Origin: HGM12587 sp964602445
GTDB lineage: Bacteria; Bacillota; Clostridia; Lachnospirales; Lachnospiraceae
DNA length: 64,000 nt
NCBI GenBank assembly: GCA_964602445.1
Contig: CAZRQV010000003.1
Span: forward strand, 1 to 64,000
Direction: 5' to 3'
Part shown: positions 42,278 to 50,935 of the stretch, piece after piece
How positions within the stretch are numbered: position 1 is the first letter of the stretch
Layout of the letters: the number at the start of each line of letters is the position of its first letter
Made by a program: the position numbers and the translations under genes
The notes under the pieces: generated by a model
Databases searched by the model: none
What the model was told of the DNA's origin: nothing
Seen by the model: the letters and a program-made list of their open reading frames with translations, nothing else

Positions 42278-43333
42278 ATGAATTTCAAATATATAGCAAA
42301 GAAAATAGCAGCGGTCTGTATGATCGGAACTTTGAGTGTCGGAAGTCTTACCGGATGCGGTCAGAATACCCAGATCGTATTTACCACAGGGTTATCCGGA
42401 GATGAGATCTTTAAGATTGGAAGTGCAGTCTGTACAGAACCGGAATTGATGATCTATCTGATCACATTTTACAATCAATATGCAGACACCTACGGTTCTG
42501 AAATGTGGGAGTATGACTTCGGTGGAATTTCTCTGGAAGACAACGTAAAAGATGTGGTACTTTCTAAAATGACCCAGATCAAGATCATGAATCTGATGGC
42601 AGAAGAACGAAATATTCGTCTGACCGATCAGGAAACACAGAAGGTACAGGAAGCAGCAGCCCATTATGATGAAAAATTAGAAAAGAAATTAAAGGATCGG
42701 GAAAATATTACGGAAAAAGTGGTACAGACAGTTTATCAGGAATATGCCATTGCCAATAAAGTATATGAGACCATTACGGAATCTGCTGATATGGAAATCA
42801 GTGATGATGAAGCAAGAACGGTTACAGTACAGGAAATTTATCTGAAAACATGGAAATTAAAAAATAATGAAAAAGTTTCCATGAGCGAAGAAGAAAAAGA
42901 AGCTGTGAAAAATCGAGCAGAAAAGCTGCTGGAGCGTTTGAAAGAAGGGGAAGACTTCGAAACGCTGGCGACAGCAGAAAGTGAAGAACATCAGCTGGTG
43001 CAAAGTTATGCCAGAGAAATGGCTGAACCGGAGCTGGAATCCGTATTGTTTTCTTTGGATGAGGGTGAGATCAGCGGTGTGATCGAGACTGATGATGGAT
43101 ATTATATTGAAAAGTGCATCAGTACCATGGATTATGAAGCCACACAAGCGAATAAGCTGGTGCTGGCGGAACAGAGAAAAAAAGAGGCATTTTCCGAAGC
43201 CTATGCAGAGATTGCCAATCATACCCATTCGCAATTTCGGGATAAGCGGTGGAAACGTCTGACCATGGAACCGGAAATCCACCGGACAGAAGCGGACTTT
43301 TTTGACATTTATGAGGAATATGTGAAGGAATAG
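42278..43333 (+). CDS. Secreted peptidyl-prolyl isomerase lipoprotein (PrsA/SurA-like)
   Basis: A 351-residue exported lipoprotein with signal peptide and lipobox LTGC (Cys near 27). The N-terminal helical chaperone part (about 40-180) resembles SurA/PrsA, and a parvulin-like domain (about 185-290) holds EGEDFETLATAESEE and EISGVIETDDGYYIEKC. A helical C-terminus follows. It should help fold exported proteins at the outer face of the membrane. It is the first gene of the operon, 9 nt before the next gene. The parvulin domain departs from the canonical motif in places, so isomerase activity is not certain. Confidence 0.85.
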   Translation: MNFKYIAKKIAAVCMIGTLSVGSLTGCGQNTQIVFTTGLSGDEIFKIGSAVCTEPELMIYLITFYNQYADTYGSEMWEYDFGGISLEDNVKDVVLSKMTQIKIMNLMAEERNIRLTDQETQKVQEAAAHYDEKLEKKLKDRENITEKVVQTVYQEYAIANKVYETITESADMEISDDEARTVTVQEIYLKTWKLKNNEKVSMSEEEKEAVKNRAEKLLERLKEGEDFETLATAESEEHQLVQSYAREMAEPELESVLFSLDEGEISGVIETDDGYYIEKCISTMDYEATQANKLVLAEQRKKEAFSEAYAEIANHTHSQFRDKRWKRLTMEPEIHRTEADFFDIYEEYVKE

Positions 43334-43342
43334 GATAAAGCA

Positions 43343-43720
43343 ATGAAAGAAAAAATGGAACGATTTGCAAAAGGGGAATTTGATGATGTTCTGCCCAAAG
43401 TAGAACTTCCGAAGAAGCCTGTTTCCTGGAAAATGGAACCGGAATCCACATTTTCCGGATGTCTGAAGCTGCGTTCGGAAAATGATGTACGTATCCGAGG
43501 CTATGTCATTTGTTCAGATGGAAATCTGAAGATTGATACACCACAGTTTTTTGGAAGGAGTATCAGAATCGAATTTGTATATACCAGCAGAAATATGGCC
43601 GAAGGGGATAAAAAACGGGGAAAATTAATCCTGGTTACCAATGCCGGTGAGTTTATGGTGCCTTTTGAGGTACAAATCGAGAAAAACGTGACGGAAGAAG
43701 GGGAGACACTTCATGAATGA
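43343..43720 (+). CDS. DUF5717-like N-terminal beta domain protein
   Basis: A 125-residue protein whose opening KEKMERFAKGEFDDVLP and following beta strands (SGCLKLRSENDVRIRGYV, PQFFGRSIRIEFVY, GKLILVTNAGEFMVPFEVQI) look like the N-terminal part of DUF5717 proteins, which I recall as single chains of about 1,000 residues or more. Here the chain stops at 125. Its stop overlaps the start of the next gene by 8 nt in another frame (translational coupling). The next protein looks like the helical remainder. It is either a naturally split gene pair or a frameshifted one. No signal peptide is seen. Confidence 0.75.
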   Translation: MKEKMERFAKGEFDDVLPKVELPKKPVSWKMEPESTFSGCLKLRSENDVRIRGYVICSDGNLKIDTPQFFGRSIRIEFVYTSRNMAEGDKKRGKLILVTNAGEFMVPFEVQIEKNVTEEGETLHE

Positions 43721-46385
43721 AAGATCTGTTCTTGAGAGAAGTCTGATCGTAGATTATCTAAAAGAATTTGAACGATATTGTTTTGAAAAAACAGATAAAA
43801 AATCTTATGTCGATAAAAATCTTCGAATTGCTGAAAAATTAAGGGAAGCGGCACCGGACAATCCTTCCTATCATCTGATGGAAGCTGCGGTTTTGATCCG
43901 TGGTGAAAAGAAGGAAGAAGCAGAAGCAATTCTGAAAAAATATGAGAGGAATCCGGCACTGCAGTTTCGCAATGCAGATTTTCGTGCAGGCTTTTTATAT
44001 TTGGCAGGATTGTTGGCAGAAGACTGGAATCAACGAAGAAATATCGTGATCCAGCTGCAGAAGCTTTACCAGAAAAATGCAGCGCAGCCTTCTTTGTACT
44101 GGTATTTAACTCAGTTAGATGAAGGATTTGACAAGAATCCGGAAAAGAAAATGGCATTTCTGGAAAAACAGTGGCGTTTGGGCTGCAAACAGAATCTGCT
44201 TTACATAGAAGTGATCCGAACCCTTAGAAAATATCCGGAAGCAGCCGGAGATATGGGTGATTTTTTGATGCAGTGCTATATTTGGGCGCAGCGCAGACGA
44301 TGCATTACCAAGGAAATGGGGGCACAGATCGCAAAAACAGCGATGAAACTGAAGCGGTGCGACGCGAAATACGAATATCTGCTGAAAGAATGTTATCGTA
44401 TTTTTTCAACCAAAGAACTTTTAGCTGCGTTGTGCAGTCTGTATATGCGTGACGGAAGAACAGACCAGACCGCAGCGCATTACTATGGCTGTGGAGTTCA
44501 GTTTGATCTGAAACTGAACAATCTTCATGAATATTACATGATGGCAATTACGGGGCAGAAAAAAGAATTGCTGCCGGAACAGGTATTGCTGTACTTTTTA
44601 TATCATGATACATTGTCAGATTCTCAGAGAGTCTATCTATATAAAAACATCGTTTGTTATGGAGAAAAGGATTCTGAGATTTACGGAAGATACATTGAGA
44701 AAATAGAAAAATATACGGTGGAAAGTCTGCTGAAACGACGGATCAGTGCAGAATATGCTTATTTGTATGATCAGATCCTTTGTCCGGAAATCTTTACCCA
44801 GGAAATGGCGGAAGCCATGGCAGATCTGATGTTTTTGAGAAAACTTACTTGTACGAATCCAAGGATCAGAGAAGCAGAAGTTTCTTATGAACAGTTAAAA
44901 AGAGGCAAAAAAGTCATTCTGAAAAAGCAGCAGGCTTATTTGCCGATCTATTGTCCGTCTGCGGTGATCACACTCATTGATGAGAAAGGAAATCTGTATC
45001 GAAATACCGTATCTTATCAGATGGAAAAACTGCTGGATGAAAAGAAATATATTGAAATCTGTAAAAAGCATGTGAAAAATCATGTAGGAATCTTATTGTA
45101 TCTGTTTGGAAAGAATGCAGAGTATGTTGCAATCGATGAAAAAACAGAAAATGATTACCGGCAGATTCCGGAAACTTCAGCTTTCAAAGAAAGTTATAAG
45201 AGAGAAGCGGCTTTTCGTCTGATGGAACATGCAGCGGTGCATGATCAGCTGGAACAGATTCCGGAACCGTGGTTTGATATGGACGGAAGTTCTCTGAACA
45301 GAGAACAAAGAGGAAAAATCATTACATTTTTGATCCAAAGCGGAAGATATTCCAAGGCATTTGCATGGATGGAGAAGTACGGTTCTTTCCATGTGCCGGC
45401 AGGAATGATCCTGAAGATGCTGACGGCTCTGGCTGATGAAAAAGAAGCAGACGAGGAGCTGTATTATCGTTTGTGTTACGGAACTTTCCGAAGCGGTCAG
45501 ATGAATTATGTGACATTAAAGTATCTTTCGGATGCGTTTCTTGGTACCTGTGCTCAGATGGCAGAAATTTGGAAAAAAGCCAAAGCATACGGAGCAGATA
45601 CGTTCCGGCTTGAGGAAAGAATCCTGATGCAGATGATGTTTACCGGAACAGAATTACCGGAGCATTTTGATATTTATCTTTCCTATAATCAGAGAAAACC
45701 GGAAGAAACGATCAAGAAAGCCTATCTGACGTATATGTCCAGAGAAGCATTTGTGAAAAAGAAAACGCTGGATGACCGTTTTTATTTCCTTCTGGAAGAA
45801 GAACTGTTTTCTAAACAGGGATATGCGGATATCTGTATTTTGGCATATTTAAAAGCGCTGTCGGAAAAGAGTGAATTATCTGCAAAACAGAAGAATCTGG
45901 CAGCCGGTTATTTGAAATACTTTTTTGCAAAGAAATGTTATTATAAATTTATGCAGAAATTCGGCTGGATCATTCCGGAGGCACTCATTTTAGAGGATAA
46001 GATCGTGATAGAATACTCTGCTCCTGCAGATTCACAGGTGATTTTACATTACATGATCGAAAAGGAAGGAAAAGCAGGATATCGTTATACGACCTGCCGC
46101 ATGTATGCTGCCTGCGGAGGGGTATATTCTAAAATATTTACTCTGTTTGAAGGGGAAAAGATCACCTATTTTATTACAGAGAAAAAAGCTGACGGAACAG
46201 AAATTTCTACACCTTCTGTGACAGAGACGAAAGAAAACTATTTTACAGAAGCAGAAACCAAATATGAACGGATCAATCATATGCGTCAGCTGAAAAGAAG
46301 AGGAAAAGAACAGGAGCTTTCAAAAGAAATGCAGCAGTTCAGATATTTGGATCTGGCTGTAAAACAACTGTTTTCTATGAAATAG
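43713..46385 (+). CDS. DUF5717-like long helical-repeat protein
   Basis: An 890-residue soluble protein of TPR-like helical repeats (about 1-740), opening with KNLRIAEKLREAAPDNPSYHLMEAAVL and similar spaced pairs, then a beta-rich C-terminal domain (about 750-840, with KIVIEYSAPADSQVILHYMI) and a basic helical tail. It has no signal peptide, no membrane segment and no catalytic motif I can name. It begins with ATG overlapping the preceding gene's stop. Context with a DUF5716 Hsp70-like gene just after it (12 nt) suggests a scaffold. Function is unknown. Confidence 0.8.
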   Translation: MNERSVLERSLIVDYLKEFERYCFEKTDKKSYVDKNLRIAEKLREAAPDNPSYHLMEAAVLIRGEKKEEAEAILKKYERNPALQFRNADFRAGFLYLAGLLAEDWNQRRNIVIQLQKLYQKNAAQPSLYWYLTQLDEGFDKNPEKKMAFLEKQWRLGCKQNLLYIEVIRTLRKYPEAAGDMGDFLMQCYIWAQRRRCITKEMGAQIAKTAMKLKRCDAKYEYLLKECYRIFSTKELLAALCSLYMRDGRTDQTAAHYYGCGVQFDLKLNNLHEYYMMAITGQKKELLPEQVLLYFLYHDTLSDSQRVYLYKNIVCYGEKDSEIYGRYIEKIEKYTVESLLKRRISAEYAYLYDQILCPEIFTQEMAEAMADLMFLRKLTCTNPRIREAEVSYEQLKRGKKVILKKQQAYLPIYCPSAVITLIDEKGNLYRNTVSYQMEKLLDEKKYIEICKKHVKNHVGILLYLFGKNAEYVAIDEKTENDYRQIPETSAFKESYKREAAFRLMEHAAVHDQLEQIPEPWFDMDGSSLNREQRGKIITFLIQSGRYSKAFAWMEKYGSFHVPAGMILKMLTALADEKEADEELYYRLCYGTFRSGQMNYVTLKYLSDAFLGTCAQMAEIWKKAKAYGADTFRLEERILMQMMFTGTELPEHFDIYLSYNQRKPEETIKKAYLTYMSREAFVKKKTLDDRFYFLLEEELFSKQGYADICILAYLKALSEKSELSAKQKNLAAGYLKYFFAKKCYYKFMQKFGWIIPEALILEDKIVIEYSAPADSQVILHYMIEKEGKAGYRYTTCRMYAACGGVYSKIFTLFEGEKITYFITEKKADGTEISTPSVTETKENYFTEAETKYERINHMRQLKRRGKEQELSKEMQQFRYLDLAVKQLFSMK

Positions 46386-46397
46386 AGGAAAGAGAAT

Positions 46398-47444
46398 ATG
46401 ATCGCAGGAATTGAGCTGGGGAAAAAATACGCACAGGTGTGTGTGAAAACAGAGCGTATGAAAGAAATTGAATCGGTTACGAGGATCGCAGGAACAGAAC
46501 ATTACAGGATTCCTGTAGAAATCGATATTTCAGACCAGAGTCAGCTTCAGGAGCTTTTTCGAAAGCTTTGGAAAATGCTGTCTCCCTATGGTACGGCTGA
46601 TTCGCTGGAATATCTGATATTTTGTCTGGAAGAAAATACAGAAAAACTGCGGAACATGCTTTTGGATATCGTACAGGTGTATCATATCAAAAAAGAAAAG
46701 ATTCGTTTTTTGAATAAGGAAGAATGTTTTTGTGCCTATGTATTTCATCAGGAAGAAAATCTTCTGACACATCAGGCGCTGCTCATTGAAAATCGGGAAG
46801 GAACGCTGGACAAATTTCTTCTGCAGAAACAGTCAGGAAAATATGTCTGTGCGGCAAAAGTGCAGGAAGTTTCGGAACAGACGCTGGAAATGATTTTTGC
46901 AGAAAATCCAATTTCCTCCGTATTTCTTTTGGGAGACGATTTTGAAGAAGAATGGATGCAGCAGCACAAAAAACTTCTGAAAACAGGAAAAAGAGTATTC
47001 GTAGGGAAAAATCTTTTTGTGAAAGGTGCCTGCTGTAGGGGAATTGAGCTGAAAGAGAAAAAGAGCAGTTATCTTTACCTGACCGAAGGAAAAGTATGCA
47101 GCAGTATCTTTCTGAAAACAGAAAAGAACGGAAAAGAACTGGAGATTCCGATCATCGAAGCGGGAGATTACTGGTATGAAGCAGGGGCAACCTTGGAAGT
47201 ACTTTTGATGGAAGATGCAGAACTTGAGTTTTCCATCGTATCTGCATTAAAGCAGGAGAAAAAAACAACCGTGATCTGTCTGGAATCTTTACCGGAACGG
47301 CCAAAAGGGACGACAAGACTTCAGATTCATCTGGAGTTTAAAGACCCAAATCATGTAAGGCTGCGGATCAAAGATCTGGGATTTGGCGAGCTTTTCCCAC
47401 AGTCAGATATGGTTTATGAAGGAGAACTGCAATGGGAACTGTAA
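46398..47444 (+). CDS. DUF5716 family protein, Hsp70/actin-like fold
   Basis: A 348-residue cytosolic protein I assign to DUF5716. It opens with IAGIELGKKYAQVCV, a phosphate-1-like loop of actin/Hsp70 ATPases (GxDLGxxY), and has an adenosine-motif-like FLLGDDFEEEWM (about 175-186) followed by a GKNLFVKGAC segment. The phosphate-2 region is degenerate (LLIENREGTLDKF). The last 110 residues form a beta-rich domain, as in Hsp70 substrate-binding domains. Length is below that of full Hsp70 (about 600), so it is a divergent relative. It overlaps the next gene by 13 nt. Confidence 0.8.
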   Translation: MIAGIELGKKYAQVCVKTERMKEIESVTRIAGTEHYRIPVEIDISDQSQLQELFRKLWKMLSPYGTADSLEYLIFCLEENTEKLRNMLLDIVQVYHIKKEKIRFLNKEECFCAYVFHQEENLLTHQALLIENREGTLDKFLLQKQSGKYVCAAKVQEVSEQTLEMIFAENPISSVFLLGDDFEEEWMQQHKKLLKTGKRVFVGKNLFVKGACCRGIELKEKKSSYLYLTEGKVCSSIFLKTEKNGKELEIPIIEAGDYWYEAGATLEVLLMEDAELEFSIVSALKQEKKTTVICLESLPERPKGTTRLQIHLEFKDPNHVRLRIKDLGFGELFPQSDMVYEGELQWEL

Positions 47445-48214
47445 AATTATGTGTTTATCGAAGAACAGAAGTGCCATTTCTGGCAGAGATGACAGGAATC
47501 CATCTGTATTCTATCGAAGAACTGGCATATTATCTGTATCAAAATATTGATCTGGCAGATGAACAGCTCTTAAGTGAAAAGCTGTTTCAGTGGCTGGAAA
47601 AAGAACTGGGAATGAACGAATTGGCACAGTTGCTTCGCAGTGTACAAAATGAAAAAAATGCCATGGAATCTCAGGTAATGCACATTCTGCAGGCTTCGGA
47701 ATGTTATTCAGAGGAAGAACTGCATCAGTTTTCAGAAAAAATGAAAGCACTTTCGAAACTCCAGACGCAGGAGCGGATGAAATATAAGGCAGATGAACTT
47801 TTGAAAAATGAAAATTGCTGGGCAGCCGTAACAGAATACGAAAGAATCTTACGGATTCGCCAAAGCAGCCGGCTTTCCGTGGAATTTTATGCCAATGTAT
47901 GGAACAATCTGGGGACGGCTTATGCCGGCGTTTTTCTCTTCGAAAAAGCAGCCTCCTGTTTTGAAAACGCATTTCAGTTTCAAAAACTGCAGGAGTATCA
48001 GAAAAAGGCAGAGTATGCGAGAAAACTTGCAAATTACGGAAAAAGTAACGCAGAAGAACTTTTGCGGTACAAAGTGCCGGAAACACTGAAAAAAGAGACG
48101 GAGATGACTTTGAAAAAGCTGGAAACAGAAAGCAGATCAGCCACACAGATACCGTCTTGGGAACAGTTTTTAAAAGAACAGCAGCAGAACTATCAGAAAA
48201 ATGCATGTATCTAA
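47432..48214 (+). CDS. Helical-repeat protein, last gene of the DUF5716/5717 operon
   Basis: A 260-residue soluble protein of unknown family. A mixed N-terminal part (about 1-70, KLCVYRRTEVPFLAEMTGI) is followed by coiled or helical segments. One clear TPR-like pair (WNNLGTAYAGVFLFEKAASCFENAFQFQ, about 155-182) follows, with two further helices. It starts inside the DUF5716 gene, so the two are translationally coupled. The TPR pair suggests a partner-binding adaptor for the Hsp70-like protein. I do not recognise a catalytic motif. Confidence 0.75.
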   Translation: MGTVKLCVYRRTEVPFLAEMTGIHLYSIEELAYYLYQNIDLADEQLLSEKLFQWLEKELGMNELAQLLRSVQNEKNAMESQVMHILQASECYSEEELHQFSEKMKALSKLQTQERMKYKADELLKNENCWAAVTEYERILRIRQSSRLSVEFYANVWNNLGTAYAGVFLFEKAASCFENAFQFQKLQEYQKKAEYARKLANYGKSNAEELLRYKVPETLKKETEMTLKKLETESRSATQIPSWEQFLKEQQQNYQKNACI

Positions 48215-48256
48215 CCTTAACAGAGAACAGAAATCAATGTGCATAGAAAATATGGG

Positions 48257-48285
48257 TTGACTTCTGTGAATGGTTGTGCTATTTT
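48257..48285 (+). promoter_or_regulatory. Promoter of the amino-acid ABC transporter binding protein
   Basis: TTGACT (48257-48262) and TATTTT (48280-48285) are 17 nt apart. A short hairpin (TACCA/TGGTA, about 48299-48315) lies in the leader. Confidence 0.55.
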
Positions 48286-48347
48286 GTTTACAGACGTTAC
48301 CACTTTAATATGGTAGAGAAAGAAAGTACCCCGAGGAGGATTTGAAG

Positions 48348-49151
48348 ATGAAAAAACTTATGGTGTTATTAGTAGCAGGATGCATGATGATGGCGACAGT
48401 GACAGGATGCGGAAGTTCTTCCGGTACAGCAGGATCATCAGCGAAAAATGACATGGAATATATTAAAGAAAAAGGAACTCTGGTGGTAGGGATCACAGAA
48501 TTTGCACCGATGGATTATAAGGATGAAAATGGTGATTGGATCGGATTTGATGCAGATATGGCAAAAGCATTTGCAGAAAGTCTGGGAGTGACTGCAGAGT
48601 TTGTGGAAATTGACTGGGACAACAAGGTGCTGGAACTGGATGGAAAGACCATTGACTGTGTGTGGAACGGAATGACTTTAACAGACGAAGTAAAGAGTGC
48701 GATGGAATGCTCAAATGCATATTGTAATAATGCACAGGTGGTAGTCGTTCCAATCGATGATGAAATGGAATACCAGACCGAAGAAAGCATCGAAAAACTG
48801 ATGTTTGCTGTAGAAGCAGGAAGTGCCGGAGAAGCAGTTCTGACAGAACGAGGTCTTGACTTTACACAGGTGAAATCACAGGCAGATGCGCTGATGGAAG
48901 TTTCGGCAGGAACTTCTGATGCAGCAGTGATCGATTCTCTGATGGCAGCAGCGATGGTTGGACCGGATACAGGTTATCAGGATCTGATTTATACGGTAGG
49001 ATTAAACAGCGAAGAATACGGTGTAGGTTTCCGTAAAGGTTCTGATCTGGCAGAAGCATTAAATGAGTTTTTTGCAGAAAGCTATGCAGACGGAAGCATG
49101 ATGGAATGTGCAGAAACTTATGGGGTAAGTGCAGCAATCGTAGAACAGTAA
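48348..49151 (+). CDS. Polar amino acid ABC transporter substrate-binding lipoprotein
   Basis: A 267-residue exported lipoprotein of the family-3 solute-binding type. Signal peptide and lipobox VTGC (Cys near 22) precede the fold: KGTLVVGITEFAPMDYKDENGDWIG with FDADMAKAFAE, then DCVWNGMTLTDEVK in place of the family IPG(M/L)T motif. I start at the ATG at 48348, 8 nt after GAGGAGG; a TTG six bases upstream is less likely. It is followed by a terminator-like hairpin and the permease and ATPase genes, so it is the first gene of an uptake operon. Confidence 0.94.
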   Translation: MKKLMVLLVAGCMMMATVTGCGSSSGTAGSSAKNDMEYIKEKGTLVVGITEFAPMDYKDENGDWIGFDADMAKAFAESLGVTAEFVEIDWDNKVLELDGKTIDCVWNGMTLTDEVKSAMECSNAYCNNAQVVVVPIDDEMEYQTEESIEKLMFAVEAGSAGEAVLTERGLDFTQVKSQADALMEVSAGTSDAAVIDSLMAAAMVGPDTGYQDLIYTVGLNSEEYGVGFRKGSDLAEALNEFFAESYADGSMMECAETYGVSAAIVEQ

Positions 49152-49174
49152 AATTCATAAGAAGCAGAAATTTT

Positions 49175-49207
49175 AGTGAGAGCGGTTTCTCCGCTCTCAC
49201 TTTATTA
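49175..49207 (+). terminator. Hairpin terminator between binding protein and permease
   Basis: AGTGAGAGCGG (49175-49185) pairs with CCGCTCTCACT (49191-49201), followed by TTATTAG. The T run is poor, so partial readthrough into the permease genes is expected, giving more binding protein than transporter. Confidence 0.75.
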
Positions 49208-49257
49208 GAAGAAAACGCTTTCATGCGTTACCATAAAAATGCAGGGGAGACAAAAAC

Positions 49258-49944
49258 ATGGAATTGATTCTTGAACAGATGCCTGTGGTAATACCGGCAT
49301 TAAATGCAGGGTTTATACAGACATTGAAACTCTTTTTTATCACACTGGCAGGTGCGTTGCCATTAGGACTTGTGATCGCTTTTGGAGCAATGTCCAAATT
49401 TAAACCACTCAGTCTTTTGACAAAACTGGTAATTTGGATCATTCGTGGAACGCCGTTGATGATCCAGCTTCTGATCATCTATTTCTTTCCGGGACTGGTT
49501 TGGAATTATCCAATCTGGGGAAGCGGAGAACAGGGACGATTTTTAGCAGCATCATTTGCATTTATCTTTAATTATGCCTGTTATTTTGCGGAAATTTACC
49601 GCGGCGGGATTCAGAACATTCCGGTAGGACAGGAAGAAGCAGGTCTGGTACTTGGTATGACAAAAACACAGATCTTTTTTAAAGTGAAACTGCTTCAGAT
49701 GATCAAAACGATCGTACCGCCGATCTCGAATGAAGTCATTACGCTGGTAAAAGATACGTCTCTTTCCCGTATTATCGCACTGCAGGAAGTAATCTGGGCA
49801 GGACAGGCGTTTTTGAAAGGATCCAGAGGAATTTCAGGAGCCATCTGGCCATTATTTTTTACTGCATTTTATTATCTGATCTTTAATGGAATCGTAACGG
49901 TTCTGTTAGGAAAATTAGAGAAAAAACTGGATTACTTTAAATAA
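49258..49944 (+). CDS. Amino acid ABC transporter permease (HisM/GlnP family)
   Basis: A 228-residue permease with five membrane segments, similar to the GlnP/ArtQ group. Characteristic are FIQTLKLFFITLAGALPLG at the start, IRGTPLMIQLLIIYF, the coupling region EEAGLVLGMTKTQIFFKV, and VKDTSLSRIIALQEV. It is a single permease gene and probably acts as a homodimer. It follows the binding-protein terminator and is 15 nt before the ATPase gene. Confidence 0.93.
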   Translation: MELILEQMPVVIPALNAGFIQTLKLFFITLAGALPLGLVIAFGAMSKFKPLSLLTKLVIWIIRGTPLMIQLLIIYFFPGLVWNYPIWGSGEQGRFLAASFAFIFNYACYFAEIYRGGIQNIPVGQEEAGLVLGMTKTQIFFKVKLLQMIKTIVPPISNEVITLVKDTSLSRIIALQEVIWAGQAFLKGSRGISGAIWPLFFTAFYYLIFNGIVTVLLGKLEKKLDYFK

Positions 49945-49959
49945 TTAGGAGGAAAAAAG

Positions 49960-50745
49960 ATGCCGATCTTACAGGTAGAACATATTAGCAAATCTTTTGG
50001 AAAGACAGAAGTTTTAAAGGATGTCAGCTTTTCTCTGGAAGAAGGGGAAGTGGTATCGATCATCGGTTCTTCCGGAAGCGGAAAGACCACCTTGCTTCGC
50101 TGTCTGAATTTTTTAGAAACACCGGATGACGGTGTGATCAAGGTAATGGATGAAGTACTTTTAGATGCAAAGAAACCGGAAACATTGAAAGAATCCGAAA
50201 TCCGTAAAAAACGACTTCGTTTTGGATTGGTATTTCAGAATTTTAATCTGTTTCCACAGTATACAGCACTGGAAAATGTGATGTTGGCCAAGGAGCTTCT
50301 GGCAAAAGAACAGCCGGATTATAAAGCAAATAAAAAACAGATCCATCAGGAGATCAAAGCATTAGCAGAAGAACTGCTGCGACAGATGGGGCTTGCAGAT
50401 CGAATGAATAATTATCCGCACCAGCTGTCCGGCGGACAATGTCAGCGTGTAGCCATTGCCAGAGCTTTGGCATTAAAACCGGATATTTTGTGCTTTGATG
50501 AACCAACCTCAGCACTGGATCCGGAATTGACCGGAGAAGTTTTGCGAGTGATCAAGGAACTGGCAGACCAGCATACGACCATGATCATCGTAACTCATGA
50601 AATGGCATTTGCCAGAGATGTAGCGAATAAAGTCATCTTTATGGATGACGGTGTGATTCGGGAACAGGGCGATCCGAAGGAAGTCTTTGAACATCCGAAG
50701 GAAGAGCGAACAAAACAGTTTTTAGCGAGATTTACCCAGGGATGA
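49960..50745 (+). CDS. Amino acid ABC transporter ATP-binding protein (GlnQ/HisP family)
   Basis: A 261-residue ATPase that completes the importer. Walker A is GSSGSGKTT, the Q-loop is FQNFNLFP, the signature LSGGQCQR, Walker B ILCFDEP and switch H in THEMAFA. A Lys-rich insertion (LAKEQPDYKANKKQIHQE) after the Q-loop is longer than usual. AGGAGG precedes the ATG, and a terminator follows the stop codon. Confidence 0.95.
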   Translation: MPILQVEHISKSFGKTEVLKDVSFSLEEGEVVSIIGSSGSGKTTLLRCLNFLETPDDGVIKVMDEVLLDAKKPETLKESEIRKKRLRFGLVFQNFNLFPQYTALENVMLAKELLAKEQPDYKANKKQIHQEIKALAEELLRQMGLADRMNNYPHQLSGGQCQRVAIARALALKPDILCFDEPTSALDPELTGEVLRVIKELADQHTTMIIVTHEMAFARDVANKVIFMDDGVIREQGDPKEVFEHPKEERTKQFLARFTQG

Positions 50746-50770
50746 TCCTGATTTGAAAAGATAAGTTATG

Positions 50771-50804
50771 CGAAAAAGAGAGCTTGTAAAAGTTCTCTTT
50801 TTTC
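50771..50804 (+). terminator. Terminator after the amino-acid transporter
   Basis: CGAAAAAGAGA pairs with TCTCTTTTTTCG around a small loop, ending in a T run. Confidence 0.85.
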
Positions 50805-50879
50805 GGTGCGCCTAGCGGCAGGGAAGGAACGCATAGGAAAGCAGTCTCTTCGAGACTGATATTCACGCTGTAAAAAATG

Positions 50880-50908
50880 TTGTTTTGGACATGGGAACAT
50901 AGTAAAAT
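50880..50908 (+). promoter_or_regulatory. Putative promoter of the DNA polymerase IV gene
   Basis: TTGTTT (50880-50885) and TAAAAT (50903-50908) are 17 nt apart, about 25 nt before the start codon. I see no clear LexA-type palindrome in the surrounding sequence. Confidence 0.5.
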
Positions 50909-50935
50909 AGAAAAAACGTGATTGTGGGAGGGACT

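Noticed and set aside
47511..48206. Long minus-strand open frame (231 codons) opposite the last gene of the DUF5716/5717 operon
   Set aside because: No ribosome site, no domain, low-complexity composition; it is a shadow of the plus-strand gene, which is coupled to its neighbour.
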